Below are positions 43,969-53,654 of a DNA stretch of 64,000 bases, piece after piece (position 1 is the stretch's first letter; every line of letters begins with the position of its first letter). The translations under genes were made by a program, and so were the position numbers. The notes beneath the pieces are model-generated. The model was not told the origin of the DNA. It saw only the letters and a program-made list of their open reading frames with translations, and did not search any database. This stretch comes from Bolinopsis microptera. Its lineage: Eukaryota; Ctenophora; Tentaculata; Lobata; Bolinopsidae. The stretch spans positions 12,498,983 through 12,562,982 of the forward strand of contig NC_087077.1 in NCBI RefSeq assembly GCF_026151205.1, in the 5' to 3' direction.

Positions 43969-44553
43969 CTGTCAATGTTGCTCATGAGTCTTTAAGACCT
44001 TTCTAGTTAACAGCCCAATAGCCTATTTGTGAATACTGCCATTGTTCACTCGGCAAAAATCCGTTTTTCAGCCACATTTCCGAAAGTAAGCCTTTTAGGG
44101 TATATGTTGCTTCATAAGTTGTATATAAATGTGGCCATTATGTACATTTTAGTGTATCAGAATAGTCTCTACGACCTTCCTAGGCGGAAATGCCAAAAAT
44201 CACGGAAATTATGAACTGCGTCAAGCCAAAAACCATTTTTCGGCCATATTTCCGAAACGAAGCATTTTAAGGTATATGTTGCTTCATAAGTTGTATATAA
44301 ATGGGGCTTTTAGGCACATTTTGGTGTATCGGAATAGTCTTTAAGACCTTCCTGAGCCGAAATACAAAAATTCGAGTGACCGCGAAACACTGAAAAAGGG
44401 TGTGGCCGAAAACGCCCTCATTGCATTTATTTAAAAAATGCAATGAAGTCCAAATGTTTTAAGAATCATCTAGAGAGGTGATAACCGTTGAGAAATCGCT
44501 TTTAACACGAAAAGCTAACGAGATAGCCTTTTAGAACGGTTGGGATCCGACTA

Positions 44554-45370
44554 ATTTAAAAGCTCGGGATAGCTTTGAGTAACGATAGATTACTTGGCGG
44601 GAATTAAGGTGGGGTCGGGATATGATGGAGGTATATATGGGACTGGGCTTCAGGTCCGTCAACAATGACACCTCTGCTGTACAGCTGACTAGTTCAGGCA
44701 CCATTTAAGGGACCAGAGATTGATCACCTCTGAAATCTTAGTGGTGGTTATGGTAGTAAAATCTTGAGTCGAGACAAGGTCAACGTTGAGACGCTGAAGT
44801 ATATTTAGAGCTCTAAAGACCAGTTAATGATATGGGGATACAAGATGTGATGATTTTACAAGAAATGGGGATTTTACAAGAAATGGGGATTTTACAAGAT
44901 GTGATGATTTTACAAGATGTGGGGATTTTACAAGAAGTGGGGATTTTACAAGATGTGATGATTTTACAAGATGTGGGGATTTTACAAGAAGTGGGGATTT
45001 TACAAGATGTGATGATTTTACAAGATGTGGGGATTTTACAAGAAGTGGGGAATTTACAAGATGTGATGATTTTAACGATGTGGGGATTATACAAAATTTG
45101 GGAATTTTACAAGTGTGATGATTTTGATGATGAGGAAATGGTGATGATGTGGGGAAAAGTAATTTAAAGATGTGGGGATTTTAAGGAGTGAAGTGAGTAT
45201 GAAGTGAAAAAGTGAAAAGGAACGGTGTCGCAGAAACAAATTTTCAAACATATATAAAATGATTGTAAAAAATAAATAAACCTTCCCCTAATCACCCTTA
45301 ATCATCCTCTTATCATCAAAGTTTAAATTATAACATAACTCATTTAGCTAGTTAAAGACCAGGATTAAAC
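44554..45370 (+). other. Remainder of the LTR retrotransposon leader
   Basis: Last 87-bp unit (from 44,559) and the 18-bp array (44,839-45,082), matching 32,960-33,770 at a constant 11,600-bp offset. It leads directly into the gag ATG. Confidence 0.85.
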
Positions 45371-46270
45371 ATGGAACATCAAGAAGGAAACATCGAACAG
45401 GCACCAGGAATCATCCTAGAGGCCCCAGAAGTCCCACCAAGAAATGCTGGCCACGGGGCGGTTAACTTCATGAGGATGCCCCCCAGATATACCCAAAATA
45501 ATGACATAGACATGTTTCTGCGACGTTTCCGCAGCTATATGCAAGCGGCCGGGATTCGGGGAAATGATAGAGTCAATGCCTCACTGTCGTTGCTCGATGA
45601 CGCAACGATTCTTGCTATTGAAAGACACCTGGACAATGACAACATCACCTTCGAAGAACTGGTAGAAATTCTGCGAAGGGAAACAGGGGTAGCTCTGGCT
45701 AATAGAGAACGGTTCATCAAGGAACTACGGACACGCCGGCAGGAAAAAGATGAGCCAGTTCGAACCTTTTACCAAAACCTCTACCAGCTGGCCAGAAAAA
45801 GCTACGATAATGAAGCAGTCGCGGCAAATGCACTGCGGGAAAACTTCATTTACAAACTCAGGGATTTGCAGATATCGAGCAGATTGCGGGAACACCCAAT
45901 GATGGCAAATGAGGATATACTGCAGCTGGCGGTCACGCTAGAAGCGTGTAAAGTCATCCCCGGTGCGGATTATAGCCTGTTAAATGTGAACGCCACAGTT
46001 ACCGACCCAGCAGGAACTCAACCACTGTCAACAGAAAAGAAAGATCGGAGGGATCATCAGACTACAAGTATGGAGACCGTGGTGGGGATGCTGCGCGGAC
46101 TATCCGCGCAGGTCTCCACCATGGCCAACAACTCCTCGAGAACACCCCCTGACAGTGACAGCGAAGGTTGCTATCATTATAAAGGGTCAAGAATAACGCC
46201 GGGATTGAGAGAACAAGAGCGTCACGGTTATTACCCCGATAACTCCAGTAACAGCGGCTACCATAATTGA
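45371..46270 (+). CDS. gag: LTR retrotransposon Gag (capsid), zinc knuckle degenerate
   Basis: 299 residues. The region about 30-205 has the helical, charged character of LTR-retrotransposon capsids (MFLRRFRSYMQAAGI, VRTFYQNLYQLARKSY). Near 268-275 CYHYKGSR sits where a CCHC zinc knuckle would start, but the second Cys and the rest of the motif are not there. After the stop at 46,268-46,270 the same frame continues in Gag-like charged sequence broken by further stops, so the C-terminus looks eroded. Gag would package element RNA into particles. No protease, reverse transcriptase or integrase follows, so movement would need enzymes from another element. An intact N-terminal half is duplicated only as the 33,771 fragment. 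Confidence 0.75.
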   Translation: MEHQEGNIEQAPGIILEAPEVPPRNAGHGAVNFMRMPPRYTQNNDIDMFLRRFRSYMQAAGIRGNDRVNASLSLLDDATILAIERHLDNDNITFEELVEILRRETGVALANRERFIKELRTRRQEKDEPVRTFYQNLYQLARKSYDNEAVAANALRENFIYKLRDLQISSRLREHPMMANEDILQLAVTLEACKVIPGADYSLLNVNATVTDPAGTQPLSTEKKDRRDHQTTSMETVVGMLRGLSAQVSTMANNSSRTPPDSDSEGCYHYKGSRITPGLREQERHGYYPDNSSNSGYHN

Positions 46271-47561
46271 GACAGCGAGAGCAACGAGGAAGCATATGGT
46301 CGCTGACCTGAAGTAGAAGAGCGCTAAAGAGACCCATATATCCGGGACGGGAAGATCTGTAGCCGTGTAAGAAGTAATTCGGGTCTCTTGGACACTTATA
46401 GTTATAGTTATCAGTATATGAAAGAGTATGTTATGAGAGTTCGGACGTTATCTGTATTTGGGAGACAGTTATATAGGTAATTTACACTCTTAAAAATTTT
46501 TATTGTTTCACACTTCACATTTCATTATTACTAGGTGGAGGTGATGTTATTGAGACTTTGGCCGGAGGCCATAAAACTCTTGTTTTGAAAGTTGTCCTCT
46601 GTAGTTGTACTGTATCACTGATCCACGCTTTTAGCATTTATACATTTCAGCCCAATTTATATGTTCGTTCGAGAAACTATACTCTATAGTGCTTTCGGGC
46701 AGATATCGCTGTCGGACAGATGTCGTGTTACCTAGTAATTAGTATAGGTTTAGCAAGCATATCTTTATAGCCAATCTTTATCATGTCCTCCAGGTTGACG
46801 TCCTCTACTATAATACTGTTTTACTTTTACACTGTTTGCGCATTTTTCTGACAAAAGACTGTCCATTCTCTTCCACCGTTGAAAACTTGTATCGTTCCGA
46901 AGCAGCAGTGTAAGATTCTGATTAGGTGGTTGTGTTTTTCCCCCGTTTTGTTTCGAAACCTGTACGATTATAGTTGAACTTGATACATTCAAGTTCAACG
47001 GTCGTACGTTTATTTTGATTCCTCTTAACGCATATAATTTAACGGGGAAAATTAACTTAGATCGCTTAATCAACCCTCCGCTTGTTGTTTAGATTTGTTG
47101 AGATGTTTAAAGATGTTGTTGCCTTTTCACTTGTAAAACAATGGGTATTAATTACATTAGTTAAGTAATTTTTCTCAAGTCTGTCGAGGCGACAGCAACG
47201 CTAACACCTAAAGTTCCTCAGAGCCAGACGATAAGATAAGTTCGAACACTGACAATGCACTGATCAACGTAGTGCTGGAAAAACTTCCTGGACTGTGAAC
47301 AGCACCTTTCCCGATTTCCTTCTGGAGCTCCCGACACTAAATGGACGACGTTATCCTAATCGCAGAAGAACTAAAAAGAAAAAGTTACCGTCTTATAGTT
47401 ATACTAGGCATTTGCGAAGAACTAAAAACTTTTCCAGAACAATGATCAGAAATATGGCGTGTATATTAGACAGGGCCGTGATTAAGGTTACCATTAAATT
47501 ATTACACTTTAAATTATGAGTAGTTTCTATATCGGGACGATATTTTAAATCAGACCGGTGA
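46271..47561 (+). other. Retrotransposon 3' region without pol
   Basis: About 1.29 kb between gag and the 3' LTR. I find no reverse transcriptase, RNase H, integrase or protease motif on either strand, only short frames broken by stops. A 74-codon frame at 47,295-47,519 close to the LTR is basic but unrecognised. No strong polypurine tract is evident before the LTR. Confidence 0.6.
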
Positions 47562-48842
47562 TGTTATAGATGGGTTTCGCTGTGTCAAGGCGAACATGGT
47601 GGATTTCATTTAGTTCTTATTCACCAGTTGTAGTGTAATGGTATGGATGATATTCCCTGAGTCGAGGCGATTTAAGGACCTTCATTTATATTCCTTATTT
47701 ACCATAACTAAGTTTAACTTTTATCTTGGGTACGTTGGTGAACTCTGCTGAAAGATTACGGTATCAACATTACATGACATGCCACACGGATTCATCCATA
47801 GTTGTCAGGTCACCCGCAAGATAGTCAATGTGTCATCTAGGCATTATCTCTTGCCCGCATAGGAGCTCTTCCAATGGGGCGGCCCGTCAAGCTCTTTAAA
47901 ATGCAACACGGCGTGACAAGTGAACATTAGTGCACTCAACCATACTTATTGAAATTGGTTATCACCTCACACATGTATAGCTTCTCGCTCACTATAGCCC
48001 CTACAAATGCACCCTATAAATGCACCCTATAGTTCTACCATTGTGTGACAGCTGGTAACGGCTGTTACTAAGTAACTATCAAAATCGAATCTTATCCTTA
48101 TCTTCTAATCACAACTGAAGCGGCTCAACTACCTCACGGACATTGACAGCCCTGGTACAGGCGATCGAGCAGTCTCTTCGACGCGGAGAGCTGCAAGATA
48201 TTACCACTATCAATTTATCACGTACCTTGTCAGTCGCTTCAAGTACATGAAATCATTGTCACATGATCATTCAAGCACGTGGGTCACATGATCACCCACG
48301 CGACTATATATATCTTTTGATGCAAAGAATATGGCAGAGTTCAGCACCACAATCCCGATGTGTATTGCCAGCTCTCATATGAGTGACTGTCTTAACTCTT
48401 AGTAGATAAATTAGTTAAGTTAGGAAAGTAAGTTATAAGTTAGGAAGTTCATTATAAGTTAGTTATTAGTTAGGAAAGATATTGATATATGCTATTCATT
48501 GTAGTCCACTCTCTCTGTAACTAAGAGTGTCTACCGTATTTATTCTATGTGTTACTTTAACCAACAATTTAAGTGTCTTTATTTTGTAACCCTTAGCATT
48601 AGGAATGGCCGTTTGGCTCATGGCTTAGAATCAAGTATAAGTAATTAAATGATGTCACAAATACTAATCTCAAGGTTACAGTCCTAAGTAAATCTTAATC
48701 ACTAAAGTATCCAGACGTGAGCATTAATAATCGCACTACGTATGAGCATCGTATCAATTATCCTAGTACGGCTCCCTCCCTAGCGTATTGATGAGGTTAG
48801 CTCGAACCCGGAGTCATTTTATATCAACAGCAGTCTTTAACA
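47562..48842 (+). mobile_element. LTR (copy 3, 3' LTR)
   Basis: 1281 bp with the same TGTTATAG...TTTAACA ends as the two upstream copies. It is followed by ATACATAATG, giving the 5-bp target duplication ATACA with the sequence before LTR 1. Near-identity to LTR 1 indicates a recent insertion. Confidence 0.93.
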
Positions 48843-49925
48843 ATACATAATGTTATATTCATAAATAAATTCAAATTTCAATTTCAAACACATATACAGT
48901 ACGCCGCGCACACAGCCACAATTTAAAATTATTCAGAAATTCGTAGGTCAGCTGTAGGCGCCGCGCACATGATCTATTTAATTGTTATCTTACAATACAT
49001 GTCAATACATATCTTACAATTACATGTCACATTTCTTAATTTCTAGAGCCAAAATTTCAGAAGCAAAATAATTTAAAAGATATTTCTGTCGTTCACGCAG
49101 TACAGGCCGTGAACACTGCGACCTAATTAATATAATAATGGAGAGATTCCAAAAAACCGCGCTCTCGTTATTTGTGATTAAATTAAATTGTGAAAAGGCT
49201 CTTTGGGCATGAAAGTGATCTTTCATGCCCAAAGGGCTCTGGTTAGGGTTAAAGTTGTGGTAAGGGTTATGGTTAGCTTCGGGGTTATTGTTAGGGTTAG
49301 GGTTGGGATTAGGGTTTATTGTTTATATAAATGATAAAACCGTTTTGCACGGCTGCAAAACCATAAAAACCAAAGTCATGTGAAATTTTTGGGCGAGCGA
49401 TTTAGTAAAAGCCACAAATAAGCCACTCGATTAAACATTTAAATTCACATTTAATCGTATTATCAAAAATTTGTTCGGTCAAAATATTTTATTACATTTG
49501 ATTCGGAATCAGCGTAAAAAATACACCGATTTAGATCACTGTGAGAAGCCTTATTGAGTGCGGAATGACAGGCTGAGCGCCGCCCAGTAACAATTTCATC
49601 CCCAAAGGGCCTTTTCACAAGAATGTTATTCAAAATTTGGGCGAGCGATTTAGTAGGAGCGATAATACATTCATTATAATAGCCCCAGTCATCCTGCCCA
49701 TCCTATTGTACATCTATCTATGGGGTTGCTGGGCGGCGCTCAGCCTGTCATTCCGCCGAATCTTTATTTATGAACATAATAGCCTGGGTCTCGAGGTAAT
49801 CTATGAGGATAATTCTTGTATCACGTGGTGACCCCCCTGTTGCTTCACCCCTGTAGAGTTTCTACGATACAGGGGGAGCCGCGTACTCGTGCGCGGCGGA
49901 TCATACAACGTATGACAAGATAATT
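48843..49925. repeat. Mosaic of repeat modules downstream of the LTR element
   Basis: Starts with the continuation of the target repeat (CGCCGCGCACACAGCC at 48,902, as at 810). Telomere-like block at 49,243-49,316, GGGCGAGCGATTTAGTA at 49,391 and 49,641, an empty relative of the first LINE insertion site at 49,597-49,650, a CAGCCTGTCATTCCGCC segment, and a complete hairpin module at 49,811-49,917. No gene. Confidence 0.6.
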
Positions 49926-51579
49926 CTTGGTTAATAAATCTTTAATTATCAGGAAACTCGATGTAAGGCATTATGTAAGATCAAACCTTGTAAGTCAATT
50001 GTCATGTTAAACACAACAGTCGTGTGAAGCATGAATGACATATACTACGCTGTTGAATACCTTGCTAGACTTCATATTTTGACTTTGCTATTGACGATAG
50101 TATCGTGCTTTGCTCTGAAAAGTACCTGTTCGATTTGCTAAGGAGATGATCTCCTTGTTCTTTTGTTGCAGGATCAAAATGATCTTCGTTTGAGTAAAGC
50201 ATAAATTTGTAGGATTTTACTAATTCACTCGCCAGCGCGCTATCACGTGTTTTTAATGCCGTGATTTCATTGGTCACCTCTATAGCGCGCATTATTTGTG
50301 ACAGCATAGTTGTTTTTACACAATTTGTTCACCGCGCGTGCAATAAACTCAATTTAAGCTCTGATTTGTGACCGAAATGGGCCATAATATGGTTTATGAA
50401 ACGCATGGCCTGTAATTAGCTGATTGAATTTTAGGCACTATATAACACTGTACAAGGTTGCATGAATTCACGAATTATCAATAACATGCAATAAAATTAT
50501 TCCTGCAAGTTTTGATTCAATTTCACTTAAGGTTTGTTTGATTCAATTTCATTTAAGGTTTGTTTTCAGTTTTGCATCGCGAACAGATACCACGATTTGA
50601 AGTTGTTACACGGCCAAGGATAAATCTCACAATTGTTTAGATTTGTAGCTCTGTTTATCAACGGTGAGATTTCTGAAAGGGCAATTGAAATTGAGATCGA
50701 TTTGCCTCTTAAACGTGCCTCCAACTGTTAAATAGATCCAAATTCTACATTCTACCAGATTCTTATCTACCTAGATTCTACCTAGATTCTACCATATTAG
50801 TAGATATATTATATACCAGAGCACGTCACATTTCAATAATTTTACAATATGTTATTATATCACTATCAGCTACATATGTTTGAAGGATTAAAACACTTTT
50901 ATAACGGTGCTGTTAGAATAACAGAATATTTACGCTATAAAACAGTTGACATCAAGATTATTATAACATTACCAAACTAAGTAAAAAATAACAACTGTCC
51001 AATGTCCTAACCATGAACCTAACCAAAAATGTTAATAAATATCAGTCTATTCGAAATCAAAGTCATATCACTATGAAGACCCGTGTTTTAGCCCGGTAGG
51101 TGAGGTATGATAGAGCCGGCCAGCCCGGTAGGTGAGGTCCAGTAGTTGCCCGGAGGCGGTGTACATTTGGGTGATGAGGTCTCCTCCTGACACGTTCTAC
51201 ATTCCTTTGTGTGGTTCCTCCTTCCCTCCTTCCTCTTCTAGAATATCTGAGGGGGGAGGGTGATCACAGAGTAGGGAATATATAATAAGGGATATTTTAT
51301 AGTAGTGCTGTCACGTGACAAAAATGAGCTCTCATTCGTTCATTACTTAGCCACGACTCGACCTGTCAACCGTTTTTGGAGAGGTTTATTAACTACTTCT
51401 ATCTTACTCACTATAATTACTGCAGTATTAGATCAGGATCAGAGACGGGTTCAAGATTAGGATATTATATAAGCTACAGGAAAAGAAGATTCATTTTTAT
51501 TAACGGCACTCTTCCCACAAACACCACATACCGGGGAGAACAAGTCTAATTTTAGAGGCTGGATTTCCGTCCAACCACA
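49926..51579. other. Intergenic, no confident gene
   Basis: 50,210-50,330 has ACTAATTCACTCGCC and GCGCGC-rich words shared with 54,050-54,180. The 80-codon minus-strand frame at 50,065-50,307 runs through that repeat and I do not accept it as a gene. TTTGATTCAATTTCA.TTAAGGTTTG is tandemly repeated at 50,511-50,565, and CTACCTAGATTCTACC-type repeats occur at 50,755-50,795. GCCCGGTAGGTGAGGT occurs twice near 51,094-51,140. Confidence 0.4.
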
Positions 51580-51792
51580 TCAGTGCTCTGAATAACAGCA
51601 GGACGTTGATGTTCCATGGTCTGGACTAGCGTACCAACTTTCCACCCAGGGATGGAACAAGAGCTCCAGCTCGTACAAACTGGTCTTGATCAGCGGAAGA
51701 CCAGGACAGAGGAGTTTTATCAGTTTCTCTATCAGAAGGATTAGGTCCTCGTAGGAGCTGGAGCTAGCAGGGAGGTCTCCGTACATGCCTGA
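51580..51792 (-). CDS. Possible terminal exon of an unidentified minus-strand gene
   Basis: On the minus strand TTGGTCAG (from TATGGTCAG) could be an acceptor, followed by 68 codons from MYGDLPASSSSYEDL to a TGA at 51,580-51,582. Codon choice looks like that of the real exons, and the peptide is leucine-rich and helical (ILLIEKLIKLLCPGLPLIK), then aromatic (LFHPWVESWYASP). I do not recognise the family. A second candidate exon lies upstream at 52,066-52,141. Cytological role unknown. Confidence 0.35.
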   Translation of the reverse strand, partial: SGMYGDLPASSSSYEDLILLIEKLIKLLCPGLPLIKTSLYELELLFHPWVESWYASPDHGTSTSCCYSEH

Positions 51793-52065
51793 CCATTATG
51801 TTGGTTAGAGAAATACACCAAACAATCATTAATTTAACAAAACAATTATTACACCAAACAATTATTAATAAAGTGAGGTTATAACTGTAAACTTGTTACA
51901 CCCCGCAATATCACTACCGTCCGGAACAATAATTATTTTAAGTTATGATATTAAGTTTAACATAAGTTAATAGAATATTGTTATATTAGTTACGATCGAT
52001 TGTAACAAACCTAAAACATGACATTATTAAAGGGAAGCCCCCGGGTGGGAGGACTCCGTACCATG

Positions 52066-52141
52066 GTGGGATTTCTGGCAATGTTTCAGGAATTTCTTAC
52101 GCTCTTCTCGAACCTTCTTCATGTGCCGCTGAATCACTTTA
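52066..52141 (-). CDS. Possible coding exon (basic coiled segment), minus strand
   Basis: On the minus strand, after AATAAAG, the frame reads VIQRHMKKVREERKKFL then KHCQKSHH, and reaches a GGTACGG that could be a donor. The high density of Lys, Arg and Glu with helical spacing looks like coding sequence rather than chance. It could belong with the exon at 51,580-51,792, but phase and family are unproven. Confidence 0.3.
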
Positions 52142-52153
52142 TTAAGTTTTTAA

Positions 52154-52223
52154 ACTTTTTCTATGAATCTTTTCTTGGACTAAAGTTAAAACTTTAGTCC
52201 AAGAATAGATTCATAGAAAAAGT
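52154..52223. repeat. Near-perfect 70-bp palindrome (34-bp stem)
   Basis: Left arm 52,154-52,187 and right arm 52,190-52,223 pair with one mismatch around a two-base centre. The arms contain ACTTTTTCTATGAATC and TCTTGGACTAAAGTT with their complements. An AT-rich cruciform or hairpin could form. Confidence 0.9.
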
Positions 52224-52985
52224 AACCAGTAACTGATTCCAATTAAACTAAAAAGTCATTAGGTACTAGTTACTAGTTATTAGTTACTAGTTACTAGTTA
52301 CTATAGTAGAACAATCAGTAAGCTTATCTACTACCTGTTATAACACTGGGTATCAATATAGCAGATTTAATGAAGATCACGGTAGGCTCATAACAAAATT
52401 GACTCTATCATTAATAGTAACAAACCTGCAACATGACATTATTACTGTCCGGGCAGGAGGATCCAATGAAATTACCCCGGCAACCAGTTGAAAAGCCAGG
52501 TAATTGATCAGAAATACAATAACATGATACAACAATCCTGAGTCGAGTTAAGAACCTAAGGTTTTTAGGTCTTGATGTCATTCAGCGCTAAAGAATGCCA
52601 ACAGGGAGTAACAAAGAATAATAAACCGAACATCCCAGTTGAATTTCTACTGCAAATTAACTTGAACACACGTTTGTAGGGTACCACGTGACACGCAAGC
52701 TGGCCAATAAGCTATCGAATAGCAGTCACGCTGACCAATCAGAGGGCTGGCTGTTACATGTTAGTCGGGTGCGGACCACTTATGCCAGTCTAGCTGACGC
52801 CAAACAACTACACTGATACACTCAAATTTATAATTTCCAAATGTGCTCTAAAAGAACAAATAGGAGCCTCGGTTCCTACACCCGAATCTATTTATTACAC
52901 ATCAAAAAGCTTAAACCAAGATTATCCTAGAGATATATCTCCAAATACCATTCAAGTAAGGTTGCGTCCCGATCATGGAACTAGT
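52224..52985. other. Intergenic; short tandem TAGTTACTAG repeats and CCAAT/E-box patch
   Basis: 52,265-52,310 holds TTACTAGTTAC-type repeats. 52,680-52,750 combines CACGTGAC, GGCCAATAAG and GACCAATCAG, like the patches in the STIL introns. No gene seen. Confidence 0.4.
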
Positions 52986-53320
52986 GGGAGGGAGGGAGGG
53001 AGGGAGGGAGGGAGGGAGGGAGGGAGGGAGGGAGGGAGGGAGGGAGGGAGGGAGGGAGGGAGGGAGGGAGGGAGGGAGGGAGGGAGGGAGGGAGGGAGGG
53101 AGGGAGGGAGGGAGGGAGGGAGGGAGGGAGGGAGGGAGGGAGGGAGGGAGGGAGGGAGGGAGGGAGGGAGGGAGGGAGGGAGGGAGGGAGGGAGGGAGGG
53201 AGGGAGGGAGGGAGGGAGGGAGGGAGGGAGGGAGGGAGGGAGGGAGGGAGGGAGGGAGGGAGGGAGGGAGGGAGGGAGGGAGGGAGGGAGGGAGGGAGGG
53301 ATGGAGGGAGGGAGGGAGGG
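52986..53320 (+). repeat. (GGGA)n microsatellite, about 330 bp
   Basis: About 83 tandem GGGA/GAGG units, uninterrupted to 53,300, where a single T breaks one unit, then GCGAGCGGG variants. The long open frames in all registers (Gly-Arg-Glu or Pro-Ser repeats) are artefacts of the 4-base period. The strand is almost pure purine and G-rich, so it could adopt quadruplex or triplex structures. Confidence 0.97.
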
Positions 53321-53339
53321 CGAGCGGGAGGGCGAGCGG

Positions 53340-53650
53340 GCGGGCGACCAGTCTACAGTAGTGAGTTCCTTGTTGATCAAGGCCCAGTCAGCAGCATTGA
53401 AGTTGATGTCATCAAGTGCTGTGACAGGGCGCTGTACTGTTTCCTTGCTGGTTGCTCAAGTAGGAACTGCGGGTGGAGGAAAGTACAAACTACAGGTCAC
53501 TATGACGTGGTCTGATTTCTCCGTCTTTGACACTGATAAACCGTGGATTAAATCGATATTGTTGGAGTGGATCACGTCAAGGATGTTTTGGTCCTTCCTA
53601 GTGGGTTCGTCGACTAGCTGCTATAGGAGCAGTCAGATCATGTTTACTTC
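53340..53650 (-). pseudogene. Decayed LINE endonuclease C-terminal fragment
   Basis: On the minus strand the frame reads VDEPTRKDQNILDVI, NNIDLIHGLSVSKTEKSDH and VIVTCSLYFPPP, the pattern of the APE-type endonuclease end of animal non-LTR elements (the SDH triad is intact here). It contains at least one internal stop (after the PPPAVPT segment) and then runs into the (GGGA)n array. A fragment of an old element of another family. Confidence 0.7.
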
Positions 53651-53654
53651 TTAA

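Larger units (their letters stand above)
37000..44553. mobile_element. 7.5-kb foldback element inserted in the LTR element leader
   Basis: It interrupts the 87-bp array; ATTTA flanks both sides (36,995-36,999 and 44,554-44,558). Long inverted arms: left 37,000-38,266; right 41,179-41,464, 43,094-43,511 and 43,969-44,553, interrupted by two insertions. Matching words include CTCGTTAGCTTTTCGTG, GGGCGTTTTCGGCCACACCC, AAAGACTCATGAGCAAC and AAAATCTATGCGA with their reverse complements on the other arm. The extreme ends are imperfect (TTAGTCTGGGA against TTAGTCGGATC). No transposase was recognised, so the class is open. Confidence 0.8.

Noticed and set aside
37000-44553. Polinton/Maverick element
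   Set aside because: Long inverted ends and size alone are suggestive, but no polymerase, integrase, ATPase or capsid gene is present.
50065-50307. 80-codon minus-strand gene
   Set aside because: The frame runs through a repeat shared with 54,050-54,180 and shows no recognised motif.
52962-53654. Long Gly-Arg-Glu or Pro-Ser repeat proteins across the GGGA array
   Set aside because: Open frames in all registers are a necessary result of a stop-free 4-base repeat; no domain or start context supports them.
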